From Conidiobolus incongruus B7586 (taxonomy: Eukaryota > Entomophthoromycota > Entomophthoromycetes > Entomophthorales > Conidiobolaceae), in contig JNEM01016573.1 in assembly GCA_000697335.1 (NCBI GenBank), positions 1 to 20,195 on the forward strand: a stretch of DNA of 20,195 nucleotides, given 5' to 3'. Position numbers and translations under genes: made by a program. Below the pieces are notes generated by a model. The model searched no databases and was not told the origin of the DNA. It saw only the letters and a program-made list of their open reading frames with translations. Shown in pieces: positions 1-9,741 of this stretch. Each line of letters opens with the position of its first letter. Position 1 is the first letter of the stretch.

Positions 1-1130
1 AAAAAATATATATTATAATATTTTTTAATTAAAAAATTAGTCTTTTATAATTAGTTATTTAATTTAATTATACTTAATCTAAATAATAATCATGAAAAGC
101 TTTTTATTTTAATATTAATAAAACTTAGCTATAAAAGTTTTAAAATTATTTAAAATTTACAAATAACTTTTAATAATGAAGCATTAATTAAATCAAATAT
201 TTATTATTAAATAAATTATTTCAAACCAGTTAAAATTTAAAATACTAACTTTAATTATAACTTATTTAATTATTAATAGAGTGAAAAATTATATTAAAAA
301 ACACCTTTTTATTTTAATTAAAAAATAATCTAGATATTTTAATATTAGTTTTTCAAGTATTTTATATATATTAAAGTTAAAACTTAAATTAATAAATCAA
401 AATATAAAATAAATACCTTATAATTTAAATAAAACTTAAAAAAAGTTATAATAACTATTATTAAATAAAAGTTACTAAAATATTATTAGAAATTTAATAT
501 TTTATAATAAATAATTATAATTAATAAATCTTAAAACTTTATATATAGTCTTTTATTAAAATATAAATTAAAATATTAAATTAAATTAAATTAACCTTTT
601 TAATAAATCCTTTTAAATAAATATTTAATTAATAAGCAAATGTTTATTATTATAATAAATTATAATAGTATCTACTATTCTCATTTAATTTTTAACAGGA
701 AATTAATTAATAATAAGCTTTATATTGTTTTTTTAAATAAAAATTTTTTTAATTAATATTATTAATATAATTTTTAAAAACCTATTATTTTTTATAATAA
801 TTATTAAATATATAAATTTAAAGTTATAAAAAACTTTTTAATTGAAAATAACTGGAAATAAATACCATATCAAATATATTCTTTAGATTATAACTTATAT
901 AATTATAATTATATTAAGTAATTAAAAAACTAGCTTATAAGAAAAAAAATTTTTACAGGAAAATTTAATTAGTTTATAATACATCAAATTTTAATCTTTA
1001 ATAAAAAGAATTATATTTTAAGTGTTAAAAGTTTGTTAAAAATATAGCAAAAAGTTATTAATAATAGAAGAAACTATTAAATTTATATTATATATTTATA
1101 TTTATATATTATATATCAAAATGTTTATTT
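1..1130. other. Extremely A+T-rich spacer, no gene seen
   Basis: Sampled lines contain only about 5-12% G+C, lower than the spacer in the middle of the window. Both strands are full of stops and no coding similarity, tRNA or repeat family was recognised. Near 1084-1120 there is a run of alternating AT/TTTAT that is close to a palindrome. It could be gene-free subtelomeric or centromere-like DNA, or ordinary spacer; the sequence does not decide. Confidence 0.7.
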
Positions 1131-1614
1131 ATTTTCAATCACAAAAAATTTTAATTATTTAAATTACCGAGTATTAGTATACATAATTTGAATAATTTTC
1201 AAAATTCATTTATAATAGAGAAATTTAGGAATTTGGTTAATAAAATCCATAAGGTATAGTTATATTTGGTGATCAATTACTAATTTCTTCTTGAGGTGTC
1301 ATTCTGTTTTATTGAAATAATGTCTTTGAAAAGAACATTGATTTTTCAAACCAACTTCTTTTATTTATAAAATCAATACTTGTCAATGAATAATAATTCA
1401 AAATTAAAAAATACTCTGGAAGATGTTGTTGATTCATGATTAATACTAAATATATTGGTGGTGATTATAATGATAAAAACTGATTCAAGTATGTATTGGA
1501 TAATTGATGAATGTAACAACTATAACAAAAGGAGAACTAATTGATATTATAAGAGAGTCAAATACAAGAAGAGAGTGAAGTTACAAACAAAATAATTAAT
1601 TAATCAAATTTTAA
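1131..1614. other. Downstream flank of riboflavin synthase, unassigned
   Basis: G+C rises here relative to 1-1130 and the text looks less simple. Around 1410-1600 there are short stop-interrupted stretches on the plus strand that contain lysine/arginine-rich peptides. No family could be recognised and there is no open frame of useful length. It probably holds the 3' untranslated region of the minus-strand gene and possibly an unrecognisable gene remnant. Confidence 0.4.
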
Positions 1615-2322
1615 TTATAAGTTTCTTTCCTTCAGCTTCTTTTCAATAATCCTTTCGACCAACAATTCAATGGGACCCCCTTCGCGATTGCTGGAACCTT
1701 CCAAAAAGTTGCCGATAACCTTGTTGACGTACTTGCCGAGCATGTCCATTTCAACGTTGACACGATCGCCGACTTTCTTGGTAGGCATGATCACGTGGTC
1801 TTTGGTGTAGGGCACCATCATGATCGTGAACCATCTCTCCTTGTCGTTCACATCACACACTGTGAGGGACGTGCCGTCCAGGGCGATGAATCCCTTTTCA
1901 ATAATGTACTTCATTAAGTCTTGGTTCTCGACTTGAAATTTGTACCAGGTGGAGTTTTCCTCGGGAGTGATGTCAAGGATGGTGACAGTTGTGTCGACAT
2001 GTCCTTGTACGAAGTGACCACCAAATCGCGTATGAGAAGCTGTAGCGCGTTCCAAATTTACGACGTCGCCAACCTTCAAATCGCCCAAATTGGTCTTACG
2101 TAAAGTTTCTGGAGCCAAGTTCACTTTGAAGGTATCGTTGGTGAAATGAGTCACAGTGAGACAAGTGCCATTAATCGCGATACTGTCGCCAAGTTTGCAG
2201 TCGTCGAGAATTGCAGCAGCTTCTCCAATGGTAATAGACCAACCTTGACCTCCATCCTTATTGGTATCAAGTTCTTGAATATCGTGAACCTTACCAACTA
2301 ATTCTACTAATCCTGTAAACAT
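1615..2322 (-). CDS. RIB5: Riboflavin synthase (alpha-type, two lumazine-binding domains)
   Basis: This enzyme performs the last step of riboflavin synthesis: dismutation of two 6,7-dimethyl-8-ribityllumazine molecules into riboflavin and a pyrimidinedione. The 235-residue product starts with the family signature MFTGLVE, which fixes the start codon. Repeat 1 covers roughly residues 1-100, with SIAINGTCLTV at 47-57 and LAPETLRKTNL at 69-79. Repeat 2 runs from about 101 to 200, with GGHFVQGHVD at 101-110, KGFIALDGTSLTV at 143-155 and VEMDMLGKYV at 190-199. The C-terminal tail is charged. Length and motifs match the fungal/bacterial family, which normally forms a homotrimer. It is a single exon ending in TAA, divergent from the RlmN-like gene. 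Third-position G+C is about 23% over the first 30 codons but about 77% near residues 165-211, an unusual internal gradient. The identification is secure. Confidence 0.97.
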   Translation of the reverse strand: MFTGLVELVGKVHDIQELDTNKDGGQGWSITIGEAAAILDDCKLGDSIAINGTCLTVTHFTNDTFKVNLAPETLRKTNLGDLKVGDVVNLERATASHTRFGGHFVQGHVDTTVTILDITPEENSTWYKFQVENQDLMKYIIEKGFIALDGTSLTVCDVNDKERWFTIMMVPYTKDHVIMPTKKVGDRVNVEMDMLGKYVNKVIGNFLEGSSNREGGPIELLVERIIEKKLKERNL

Positions 2323-2749
2323 TTGAATTATTTTAAGGTTTAGTTACTGTTTCTTGTTTAATTAAATGTCAATTAAAAATAATTAATTATTATGGGAATT
2401 TGATTAACCACAATTAGTTGTTATTAATAATTTTGACAAATAATTTTTTTAATATCAAAATTATTAATTATAATTTTCATACAATTTTAACAATTATAAA
2501 ATTTATTTTTATATATATATTTTATTTTATTTGTAATTATCAATTTGAAAAATAATACTATTAACATTAATATTAATACACTTACAAAACGGTCGAATTA
2601 GAATTAGGTTAGCCAAGAATTCAGGTGTATTTATTAATTTCAAAATTCTCAAATTGTGGGACTAATTCCAAACCCTTTAAAAATCAATTAATTACATTAT
2701 CCTACATTTATCTTATCGATCAATAGATCTCAAATAATAGACCTAAACC
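2323..2749. promoter_or_regulatory. Divergent intergenic region shared by riboflavin synthase and RlmN-like genes
   Basis: These 427 bp separate two start codons that point away from each other, so both promoters and 5' untranslated regions must lie here. The centre is A+T-rich. A G+C-richer patch at about 2588-2680 lies nearer the plus-strand gene. I see no clear TATA box or known operator. The assignment rests on position alone. Confidence 0.6.
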
Positions 2750-4196
2750 ATGATAATAAATAACATAAAACACGCTTTAAAATATATACAGATCAATCAA
2801 CCTATTATCAATGTTTTAAAATCTCCAAGATTTTATTCTTCAACGACCGATGTTAAAGATTCTAATGAACTCAATGCTAAAAAAGAGAATTTGCTAGGTA
2901 TTATACATTCCGAACTATATACTAAAATTTATGAAAAGTACCCCAAAGTCAAATTGTATAATATTGACCAACTTTGGGATTGGATTTATGTCAAAGGTAA
3001 AAAATATATATACCGTATTGGATATTTTATATTAATACGGTTTTTAGGTATTGAAGATTTCGACAAAATGACGAGTTTGCCAAATCATTTTAGACAGCAT
3101 TTGAAAGAACATTATGTGTTAGGATTACCTCAAACTATTGTAAATTATTGTTTTATATATTTGTAAAATATTAATAATATTTAATATTTAATTTAGGATT
3201 TGAAAACTTCAACCGATGGTACTATTAAACGTCTTTTTCAATTTAACACAGTTAAAGAGTCCATTGAGACGGTGATGATACCAGAATCTCAACGTCGTAC
3301 ATTATGCTTATCGAGTCAAATAGGTTGCTCCCTAAGTTGTTCATTCTGCCACACTGGCACTCAAAAACTGATCAGGAATTTGAAGCCTCACGAAATTGTC
3401 GGTCAGTACATGGTATTTGCGAAGAGTTTCAACGACATTCCCATCAAGCCTAGAAAGAAGCGAAATTTGAAGAATTTGGTATTTATGGGCCAAGGTGAAC
3501 CTCTGTACAACTACAAAAATTTGAGTAGGGCTATTAAGACTTTGACGGATTCGAAAGGGATTAACTTTAGCAAGCATAAGATTACTGTGTCGACATCTGG
3601 GGTCGTGCCGTTGATTCCATCCCTAGCAGAGGATCTTGGGGTGAGTTTGGCAGTTTCGTTACACGCTGTCACCAATGATATCAGAGATGAACTGGTGCCA
3701 CTTAACAAGCAGTACAATATTCAAGAGGTGTTGACAGCTTGTAAACAATTTTCAAAATTATCGACCCCAGCCACACAAAGAGTGACCTTTGAGTATGTGA
3801 TGTTAAAGGGAGTTAACGATTCATTGGCAGATGCTAAAGAATTAATAAGATTGGTTAAGGGCATTCCTGCTCATGTCAATTTAATGTAAATACTATTATC
3901 TCAATTTTAACAGCATAACTAATTCTTTGATATAGTCCCTTCAACCCATGGCCAGGTTCCCAATACGAATGTACACCAATCGACCAAATTAAAGAATTCT
4001 CGCAATATCTCTTAAAAAACAATCTCAAGTGTAATATTAGATACTCGAAAGGACAAGGTAAATTGTTTCAATGTATTGATAATATTAAGTATTAATATTT
4101 GGTGATGTAGATATTATGGCAGCATGTGGCCAATTGAGGAGTAGTAACCTACTCAAGAAAAAATTTGAAAATTTACAAACTACAGAAAATCAATAG
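2750..4196 (+). CDS. rlmN: RlmN-type radical-SAM 23S rRNA/tRNA adenine-C2 methyltransferase, probably mitochondrial
   Basis: I read five exons: 2750-2996, 3048-3139, 3197-3885, 3936-4057 and 4111-4196. They join in frame across GT-AG introns of 51, 57, 50 and 53 nt to give 411 residues ending in TAG. RlmN enzymes put a methyl group on C2 of adenosine in rRNA and some tRNAs, using two S-adenosylmethionine molecules. Residues 1-35 are basic and hydroxylated and include RFYSS, a likely mitochondrial presequence. The cluster motif CSLSCSFC gives cysteines 157, 161 and 164. The family's two further catalytic cysteines are Cys150 in TLCLSSQ and Cys389 in AACGQL. GQGEP is at 211-215 and PFNPWPGSQYE at 344-354. 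Every exon junction falls where bacterial homologues are continuous. The first intron is a multiple of three and stop-free. Cfr is the nearest alternative, but the PFNPWPG and WDWIYVKG motifs suit RlmN. Confidence 0.93.
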
Positions 4197-4239
4197 AATA
4201 TTATATCATTATTTAATAAATTTTTAAATTTAATATAAT

Positions 4240-5483
4240 TTATAGCTGTGTTTTGGACTAATATGCCAATATCGATTTGATTGTAGTTCAACGTATGTTT
4301 TAATAGTTCGTCAGTATGTTGATCCAATGTGAGCGACGGTAATCGTATACTCGTGCCAGTGTCACTTTATATTACAGGAAGTCCCACTAATTGAATATTA
4401 CCATACGTAATGTGCTTAACAGCGTGCATTATATTATGATGTTTAACTTGAAGATTTTGAAATGTGTTTTTGATGTCATTGATAGATGCGAAAGAAAAAC
4501 CTCCCTCTTTGAATTTGTTATTTAATAACTGTGTTAATTTAACCCAGTATTTGACTCTTTTGATGTTGAAATTAAACTCCTGCTGTATATACATATTTTC
4601 TAAGTTGAACTTTTATAGAGGTTTTCGAATTGTTTGTCGTTGCCTGCTCCAAATACGATACGGCCATCTTTGATTGCGAAATATTGGTAAGGAACTATGA
4701 AGGGACAAGATACGCTTGATCGCATGAAGAGTACCCCACAAATGAAGTGGATACTAGCTAAATTTACAAGTTAAGTCAATTAAGTTTCCACAAGTTATAA
4801 GTTGACTTTTTGACCTTTTCCAGTGCGATCCCTAGCGAATAAGGATGCTAAAATAGCGTCATGAGCATATAAACCAGTACACACATCAGCAATCGCATCA
4901 ACTTTAGTTGGTACGGCGTCAGGATGGCCAGTGATATGCATCAACCCAGCTTTAGCCTCAATCACCACATCGTAGCCTGGTATCTTCGCATACGGACTAT
5001 CTGGTTCGTACCCCATGATTGAAGTATAAACCAATTTTAGATTCATCTCCTTCAACTCCTCATAGCCCAGTTATATTTCATCCAACTTTCCTGGAATGTA
5101 ATTCTCGATCAATATATCACTCACCCTGGCCAAATCCTTAATAATTTCGAGTCCACAGTGATGCTGCGTTTGTTGCAATTCACTCACAGAAAGTATGTAT
5201 ATTCGACCTTTGATCCAGGATTATTGGGTGCTGCGAATGGAGGCCTTCACAATATCATATCGTCACTTAGTCTTCGTCTTACGATTTTGATCAAATCAGC
5301 TCTATATTTAGGAGTCAATAAGATATTATAATAATTTGTTATTTTGATAATTTTACCACAAATCTCTCGACACCATAGTACAATAAGGGCTAGCTGATTA
5401 ACAATTAATTTTATATTAATTAATAATCAGAGCCATATTTTACCTAATATTCTTGTCAAATCCAACATCTTATTGCACTTTAA
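4240..5483 (-). pseudogene. Decayed class III (CaiB/BaiF) CoA-transferase, SUGCT-like
   Basis: Similarity runs along the whole family on the minus strand. LDLTR lies near 5460 and SPYCTM near 5380. ADLIKI is near 5295, PPFAAPNNPGSKVE near 5230, IENYIPGKLDE near 5090 and PGYDVVIEAKAGLMHITG near 4960. ADVCTGLYAH (about 4890) holds the catalytic aspartate. Farther on are PFIVPYQ near 4700 and ASINDIKNTFQNLQVKH near 4470. The family moves CoA between carboxylic acids; the order of blocks best recalls mitochondrial succinate-hydroxymethylglutarate CoA-transferase. At least seven in-frame stops occur, for example before PPFAAP, before VNCNKRS, after KLDEI, three after KVNL and one after GLPVI. There is also a frame change with a deletion between KRSITVD and GLEIIKDLA. 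Two relic introns, 5394-5443 (50 nt) and 5302-5356 (55 nt), keep GT-AG ends at sensible places. The initiator is not recognisable. The gene is tail-to-tail with the RlmN-like gene. Confidence 0.9.
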
Positions 5484-5605
5484 CAAATTTTTATTACTGC
5501 CAATATGAATTGAAAAATTTCTAAATTTAATTTTATTGATTCATTAATCAGTTGCTTTATTATTATTTTATCAAGGGTTTGGCATTTTTATGGATTGAGA
5601 AGTGT

Positions 5606-5612
5606 TTTTATA
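5606..5612 (-). promoter_or_regulatory. TATA-like box, relic promoter of the CoA-transferase
   Basis: Read on the minus strand this is TATAAAA, about 120-130 nt upstream of the first recognisable codons of the decayed CoA-transferase. It sits in a patch with more G+C than its surroundings. Its position suits a former core promoter, but such words are common in this composition. Confidence 0.3.
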
Positions 5613-7242
5613 GACTGTAAGGACTGTTTAAAGATTAGGGGTTAGAGAATGTTGAATGAGGTTGATTGTAATCAGATCATTTGGTAGGTGGTTCTTCATG
5701 ATTTTTTGTACTCTTGTGCAGGCTCGAATAATTAACAATATCCATTTTGTTATTTTAACACACCATTATGAATATTTAAATTTAATAATAGATACTAATA
5801 TTGATGTTTAATGTTTGAAATTATAATCGATAGTTCTATATATATTATCTTGTAAAGTCTATTACTCAATAATTAAAAAACTAGCTATTTTTTGATTCAC
5901 ATTAATAATTTTTTTCAATCACTCACATTTCAACTCATTAATAATTACTGAAAATTGATTTTAAGAATGAAATTTTTATAATTTATGATAGGAATATTGG
6001 TTGATAAATAAAAAAGTCAAGTTGCATTAATATATAAGGTAATTCATACATAAATTATATAATTATCAATATCGTTAACAAAATTTTACCATAAATTATA
6101 TAATGAATATAAAATTAGAATCAAATTTTTTAACTTATCATCTCAAAATTAATGTGATTTGTGCTAGATTTGACATTATAATAGATTGAATTTTAATATC
6201 TATGTCAATGAAACATGATATTGACAGTTTAAAGTCTTTGTTAACTATTATAAGTGTAATATTAATTGTATTTTCAATTTAAAAATTGTTTGAAATAGTT
6301 TAAACTGATTATTTTCAAATTCTCATTATAATTAATAATAATATTTTATATTACAAGATACCATTTTTAAACTGAATTCTTAGATTTTTTAGAATATATT
6401 TGGAGCTTTAATAGTTTTGCAATTTTCTTCCACTTAATATAGATTAATTTGAATATTATTGAAAAAATAGTGCTAGAAATTTTTGCTGATTACATTTAAT
6501 TTATTTATCACAATTTAATTTGAAATATAAAAAATATTCAAAAATTGCTAATTACTATTATATTAATTTGAGTATTTCATTAGTATTATTAATTCAATTC
6601 AAAATTTATAAATTTTAGAATCTATGGTTTATTTAATATTATATTAATTTAAATCTATGATGCGTAATGGTTATTCAACATTGACTATTTTTAAAAACCG
6701 ATTTTTGATAAGTGACCATTATCATAAATTAAAATAATTTGAAATTTATCTAATAACAAAAGATAAAACTGTATTTGTTTAAGTTGAGTAATATATTTGA
6801 TAAATTTTAATGGTGGAATTAACGGTTAAATTCTTCAATATTGGAGTGTGGCTGCTAAAATACTCAATTTAAAGCCTATTTACTCTTAGCAAATTACTGA
6901 TAAGTAACAAATTTTCAGATCAAATATGGATTTAATGTGTATTAGACTTATTGATATTTTTAATTTAATACCGAAGATGCTCAAATATCCTTTACATTTC
7001 CAAGTTCGAAATATTAGATAAAGGATTAATAAATTGAATGATAATCAATTATTGTAATTATTTCATTCAAAATTGAATACTATTATTGAAATAAATTTAG
7101 CAATTTCTAATCAACCCAATATTTCAACTTGTCACATTAACCTTACAGTTTGATACTCAGAATGCAGATCCACTTCTTGGAAACAAGTAATAGTCGATGA
7201 TGTTATAAATGAGATATAAGCTGTCTTTACATTCAACCCATG
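5613..7242. other. A+T-rich spacer between two pseudogenes
   Basis: No gene was recognised on either strand. A 52-codon plus-strand frame at 5656-5811 and a 31-codon one near 6926 have no recognisable motif and are probably chance. The segment 5580-5745 is noticeably richer in G+C and may be old promoter or 5' sequence of the CoA-transferase. Confidence 0.55.
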
Positions 7243-7250
7243 TATAAATA
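7243..7250 (+). promoter_or_regulatory. TATA box of the decayed aminotransferase gene
   Basis: TATAAATA lies 81 nt before the ATG at 7331, within a G+C-richer stretch (about 7200-7290), and is followed by a pyrimidine and A-rich leader. Spacing and context fit a core promoter that has stayed readable although the gene is dead. Whether it is still transcribed cannot be told. Confidence 0.45.
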
Positions 7251-7330
7251 GTCATCACATCGCGTTGTGTCAATTATTAATAATTCAATACTTATTTTTT
7301 CAGCAAAAAGAATATACAACTAATATCAAA

Positions 7331-8510
7331 ATGTTCCAACTATTCGAACTAAACAATAATATTATACCTAATGAACGTTCTACACCTTGTATCTTGTGAG
7401 TATCCGACTCGGAACCCATCACCATCGAAGAATTGTTACAGCTTTGTGGAACTTCTGACCTTTTGAAACAATTCACTAAACTTTGACTGGAATAAACACC
7501 TACAAGTGGTTTTATCAGGGTAGGTGATCTAATTTCAATTAAATATCTCTGAATCGCAAAATTAAAGGTGAAAAATGTGATTGTTCATGCTGATGGCTCT
7601 AACGAAACTAGTTGGAGTAGTATTTTCAGATTTTGAATCCGAGAATCAAGATACTGTCCAATCTGATTACTACTTCGCACTGTATGAAATCCCTCATGCG
7701 AGAAAAAATGTTAAGTAACAGAATAGAATGCAGGACTTGATGCAGACAAATTGACTCTCAGCTTAGGAAATTTGGAGAAATTGATTCATAAAGAAACTAA
7801 ACTCTTGGTAGTGAACCATCCACACAACCCCAGTGGTTATCAATTCACAGAAGATCAGAAGACAAGCTTAGTCAAGTTAGCAAAAGAGCATGATTTGATC
7901 CTGGTGAGTGATGAAATTTATCGTTGGTCAAATCATGATGGATCCAAAGCATCATCAAGCTTTTGCGAGCTTGGAGATAATGCCCTTGCAATCGAAGGGC
8001 TGTCCAAATCCTTTGGCTTACTTGGATTCAAAATTAATTGGATAGCCTCTCAGAACTTAGATCATTTGGAAAAGCTCAGTTAGATCAAGCCCTTTGAACT
8101 TCTATGTTTTCCCGCTCCTTCCCAATTTTTGGCTTCATTTGCTCTCGAACACCGTGACGCAATTATTAAGAGAAACAGTGAGATCTATCATTCCAATCTT
8201 AAATTAATCAATGAGTTTATTGCAAAGTATAGTGACTACTTTAAACTAGTCATACCAACTTTTGGTACTATTTGACTGATCACCCTCAAATGAAACAAAT
8301 AATCTAGATTCGATGATGCACGAGAGATTTTTCTTCTTGCCAAAGACATATTGATTGCATCTGGCCACCTTTTACATGTGTATAATTATCCTGAATACCA
8401 CAGAAGTTTTAGAGTTTGATTTGGTAGAGGAAATTTTCCCAAGTGTAGAAAATTTTACATATTTTGTTAATCAAATGATAGGCGAAAATTCAATTTATGA
8501 TTGTATATAA
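7331..8510 (+). pseudogene. Decayed class I/II (fold-type I) PLP aminotransferase
   Basis: The blocks of the family appear in order. They begin with ATG and FQLFELNNN, then SDSEPITIEELLQLC near 7405 and KNVIVHA near 7575. QSDYYFALYEIPHA (near 7660) is the substrate-side loop. VVNHPHNPSGY near 7810 holds the PLP-contacting asparagine, and VSDEIY near 7900 holds the aspartate that pairs with the pyridine nitrogen. LSKSFGL (lysine codon 8006-8008) would bind PLP. FLASFALEHRD near 8130 and FRVxFGRGNFP near 8408 follow. The longest open piece is about 7727-8083. I count eight or more in-frame stops, among them TGA near 7397, 7484 and 8417 and TAG at 8084, plus at least two frame changes, near 7714 and 8440. 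A 48-nt stretch at 7520-7567 looks intron-like but aligns better as coding. The substrate cannot be inferred. The end at 8510 assumes the last frame change. Confidence 0.9.
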
Positions 8511-9668
8511 ATTCAGTGCATTTAACACTCATCATCTTGGATTACAATCAAAATTTAACTTTTGCATATTAACTGTCTCTTTGACAAATTGATATCCTTT
8601 TTATTTTGAAATAAGAATACATAAAGTTATAAAAATTGATCATGATGCTACTGAGGCTATACTAGATAATGTCATGATGCTAAACTACTGATTAATTTTA
8701 TTTTATTTACCTACTTTGGGATTTTGAATAATTTCAAATTATAATATCAACCATTCTGATAATTATTGAATATTAATCTTTCTAAAATATTTCACAAAAA
8801 TCTTAAATTATTTTTCAAAAATCTTTTCATAATTTTAAATCATATTACAAGTAATTATTCAGCTTATTTACAATATTATGATTGTTTAAACTTTTTGAAT
8901 TTCATCTTTAAAAGCATTTTGCAGAGTTTAAGGCTAGTTTGTTGTAAGGTCTGGGTGAATAAATTAGATGTGTTGATACAATGGGTTGTGATATGAACTT
9001 TAAAAGGTGCTATAGGTGTAAATTTGTAAAGGTGTTTCAAACTTATTTCAATGGGTATTATTTAATGATTATGATCCTTATTTGTATCTTTGAGTATGAG
9101 GCTTAGCAAAAAACTACTTTTAGAGTAGCTAAAGCAATGAAATGACTGTATATGCAATCATCAAAAGAATTTTATGATGGCATTGAAAATTAATTAGTAC
9201 AAATACTGAATTGAAAAGTTGAGATGAAATACAATAATGTGACAATTGAGTTGAAGTAATTAACAGATTGATTGTTGTACAATAATATATCAAACATCAT
9301 TACAAACACATATTCACTTTTTATAACAAGTAAATCTAAAATTTTCAAAATTATATCAAATATTTCAATAAATAAAATCATTTTTGATAATTAAATGTAC
9401 AATTGAAATTTCATATAATGTTATATTGATTGTATTAAATTGATCATATTAATTTAATAATTTTTAAAATACAGTAATCAAAATCATCCCAATAAATGAC
9501 AAAATTGAAATTTAATTGTGATTAATCATATATGAAAAAAAGTGGTATTCAAACCAATATTCAATATGATACTATATTTATTACTTTCTAGCTATTGATT
9601 TTGAATATTGGATAAATATAATCTAAAAAACAACTTATCAAAGAATTTTTGATAGATCTATCAAGTAA
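8511..9668. other. A+T-rich spacer, no gene seen
   Basis: Two small frames (8766-8996 plus, 9190-9381 minus) are rich in F, I, L, N and K, lack motifs and are typical of chance reading in A+T-rich DNA. An 11-bp inverted repeat (9554-9564 with 9601-9611, 36-nt loop) lies just before the tRNA relic. Nothing else was recognised. Confidence 0.55.
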
Positions 9669-9741
9669 ACCCGCATTGACTCAATCAATTCGGTATCAGA
9701 CTTCTAATCCGAGAATTTGGGTTGAAGTCTAACAAGGGTGT
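9669..9741 (+). pseudogene. tRNA-Arg(UCU)-like relic
   Basis: The order of parts is that of a tRNA. An A-box-like GACTCAATCAATTCGG is followed by an anticodon arm TCAGA-CTTCTAA-TCCGA with anticodon TCT and one mismatched pair. A B-box-like GGTTGAAGTCT has lost the usual C after GGTT. The outermost acceptor pairs survive (ACCC with GGGT), but the inner acceptor, D and T stems are badly paired. It therefore looks like a dead tRNA gene or the head of a worn tRNA-derived short element. There is no T-run immediately after it. Confidence 0.5.

Noticed and set aside
4367-4594. A 75-residue minus-strand open frame as a separate small gene
   Set aside because: Its later half matches the C-terminal region of the same CoA-transferase family, so it is another fragment of that pseudogene.
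4795-5055. An 86-residue minus-strand open frame as a stand-alone gene
   Set aside because: It is the best-preserved internal block of the CoA-transferase pseudogene; homologous sequence continues on both sides through stops and a frame change.
919-5886. A 17-base exact repeat (TAATTAAAAAACTAGCT) at 919-935 and 5870-5886
   Set aside because: The flanks do not extend the match and the word is mostly A/T, so chance is a sufficient explanation.
7520-7567. A 48-nt GT-AG intron in the aminotransferase relic
   Set aside because: The interval is in frame and reads as expected aminotransferase sequence with one stop; removing it leaves the family about a dozen residues short, so coding decay is more likely.
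8766-8996. Plus-strand frame of 76 codons
   Set aside because: It starts at TTG, is dominated by F, I, L, N and K, and has no motif; typical chance frame in A+T-rich DNA.
9190-9381. Minus-strand frame of 63 codons with hydrophobic stretches
   Set aside because: Low-complexity I/L/F/Y composition, no family similarity and no sign of codon bias; chance frame.
9554-9611. An 11-bp inverted repeat as the ends of a small DNA transposon
   Set aside because: The arms are only 58 bp apart overall with no target-site duplication, and inverted words of this length are expected in such A+T-rich sequence.
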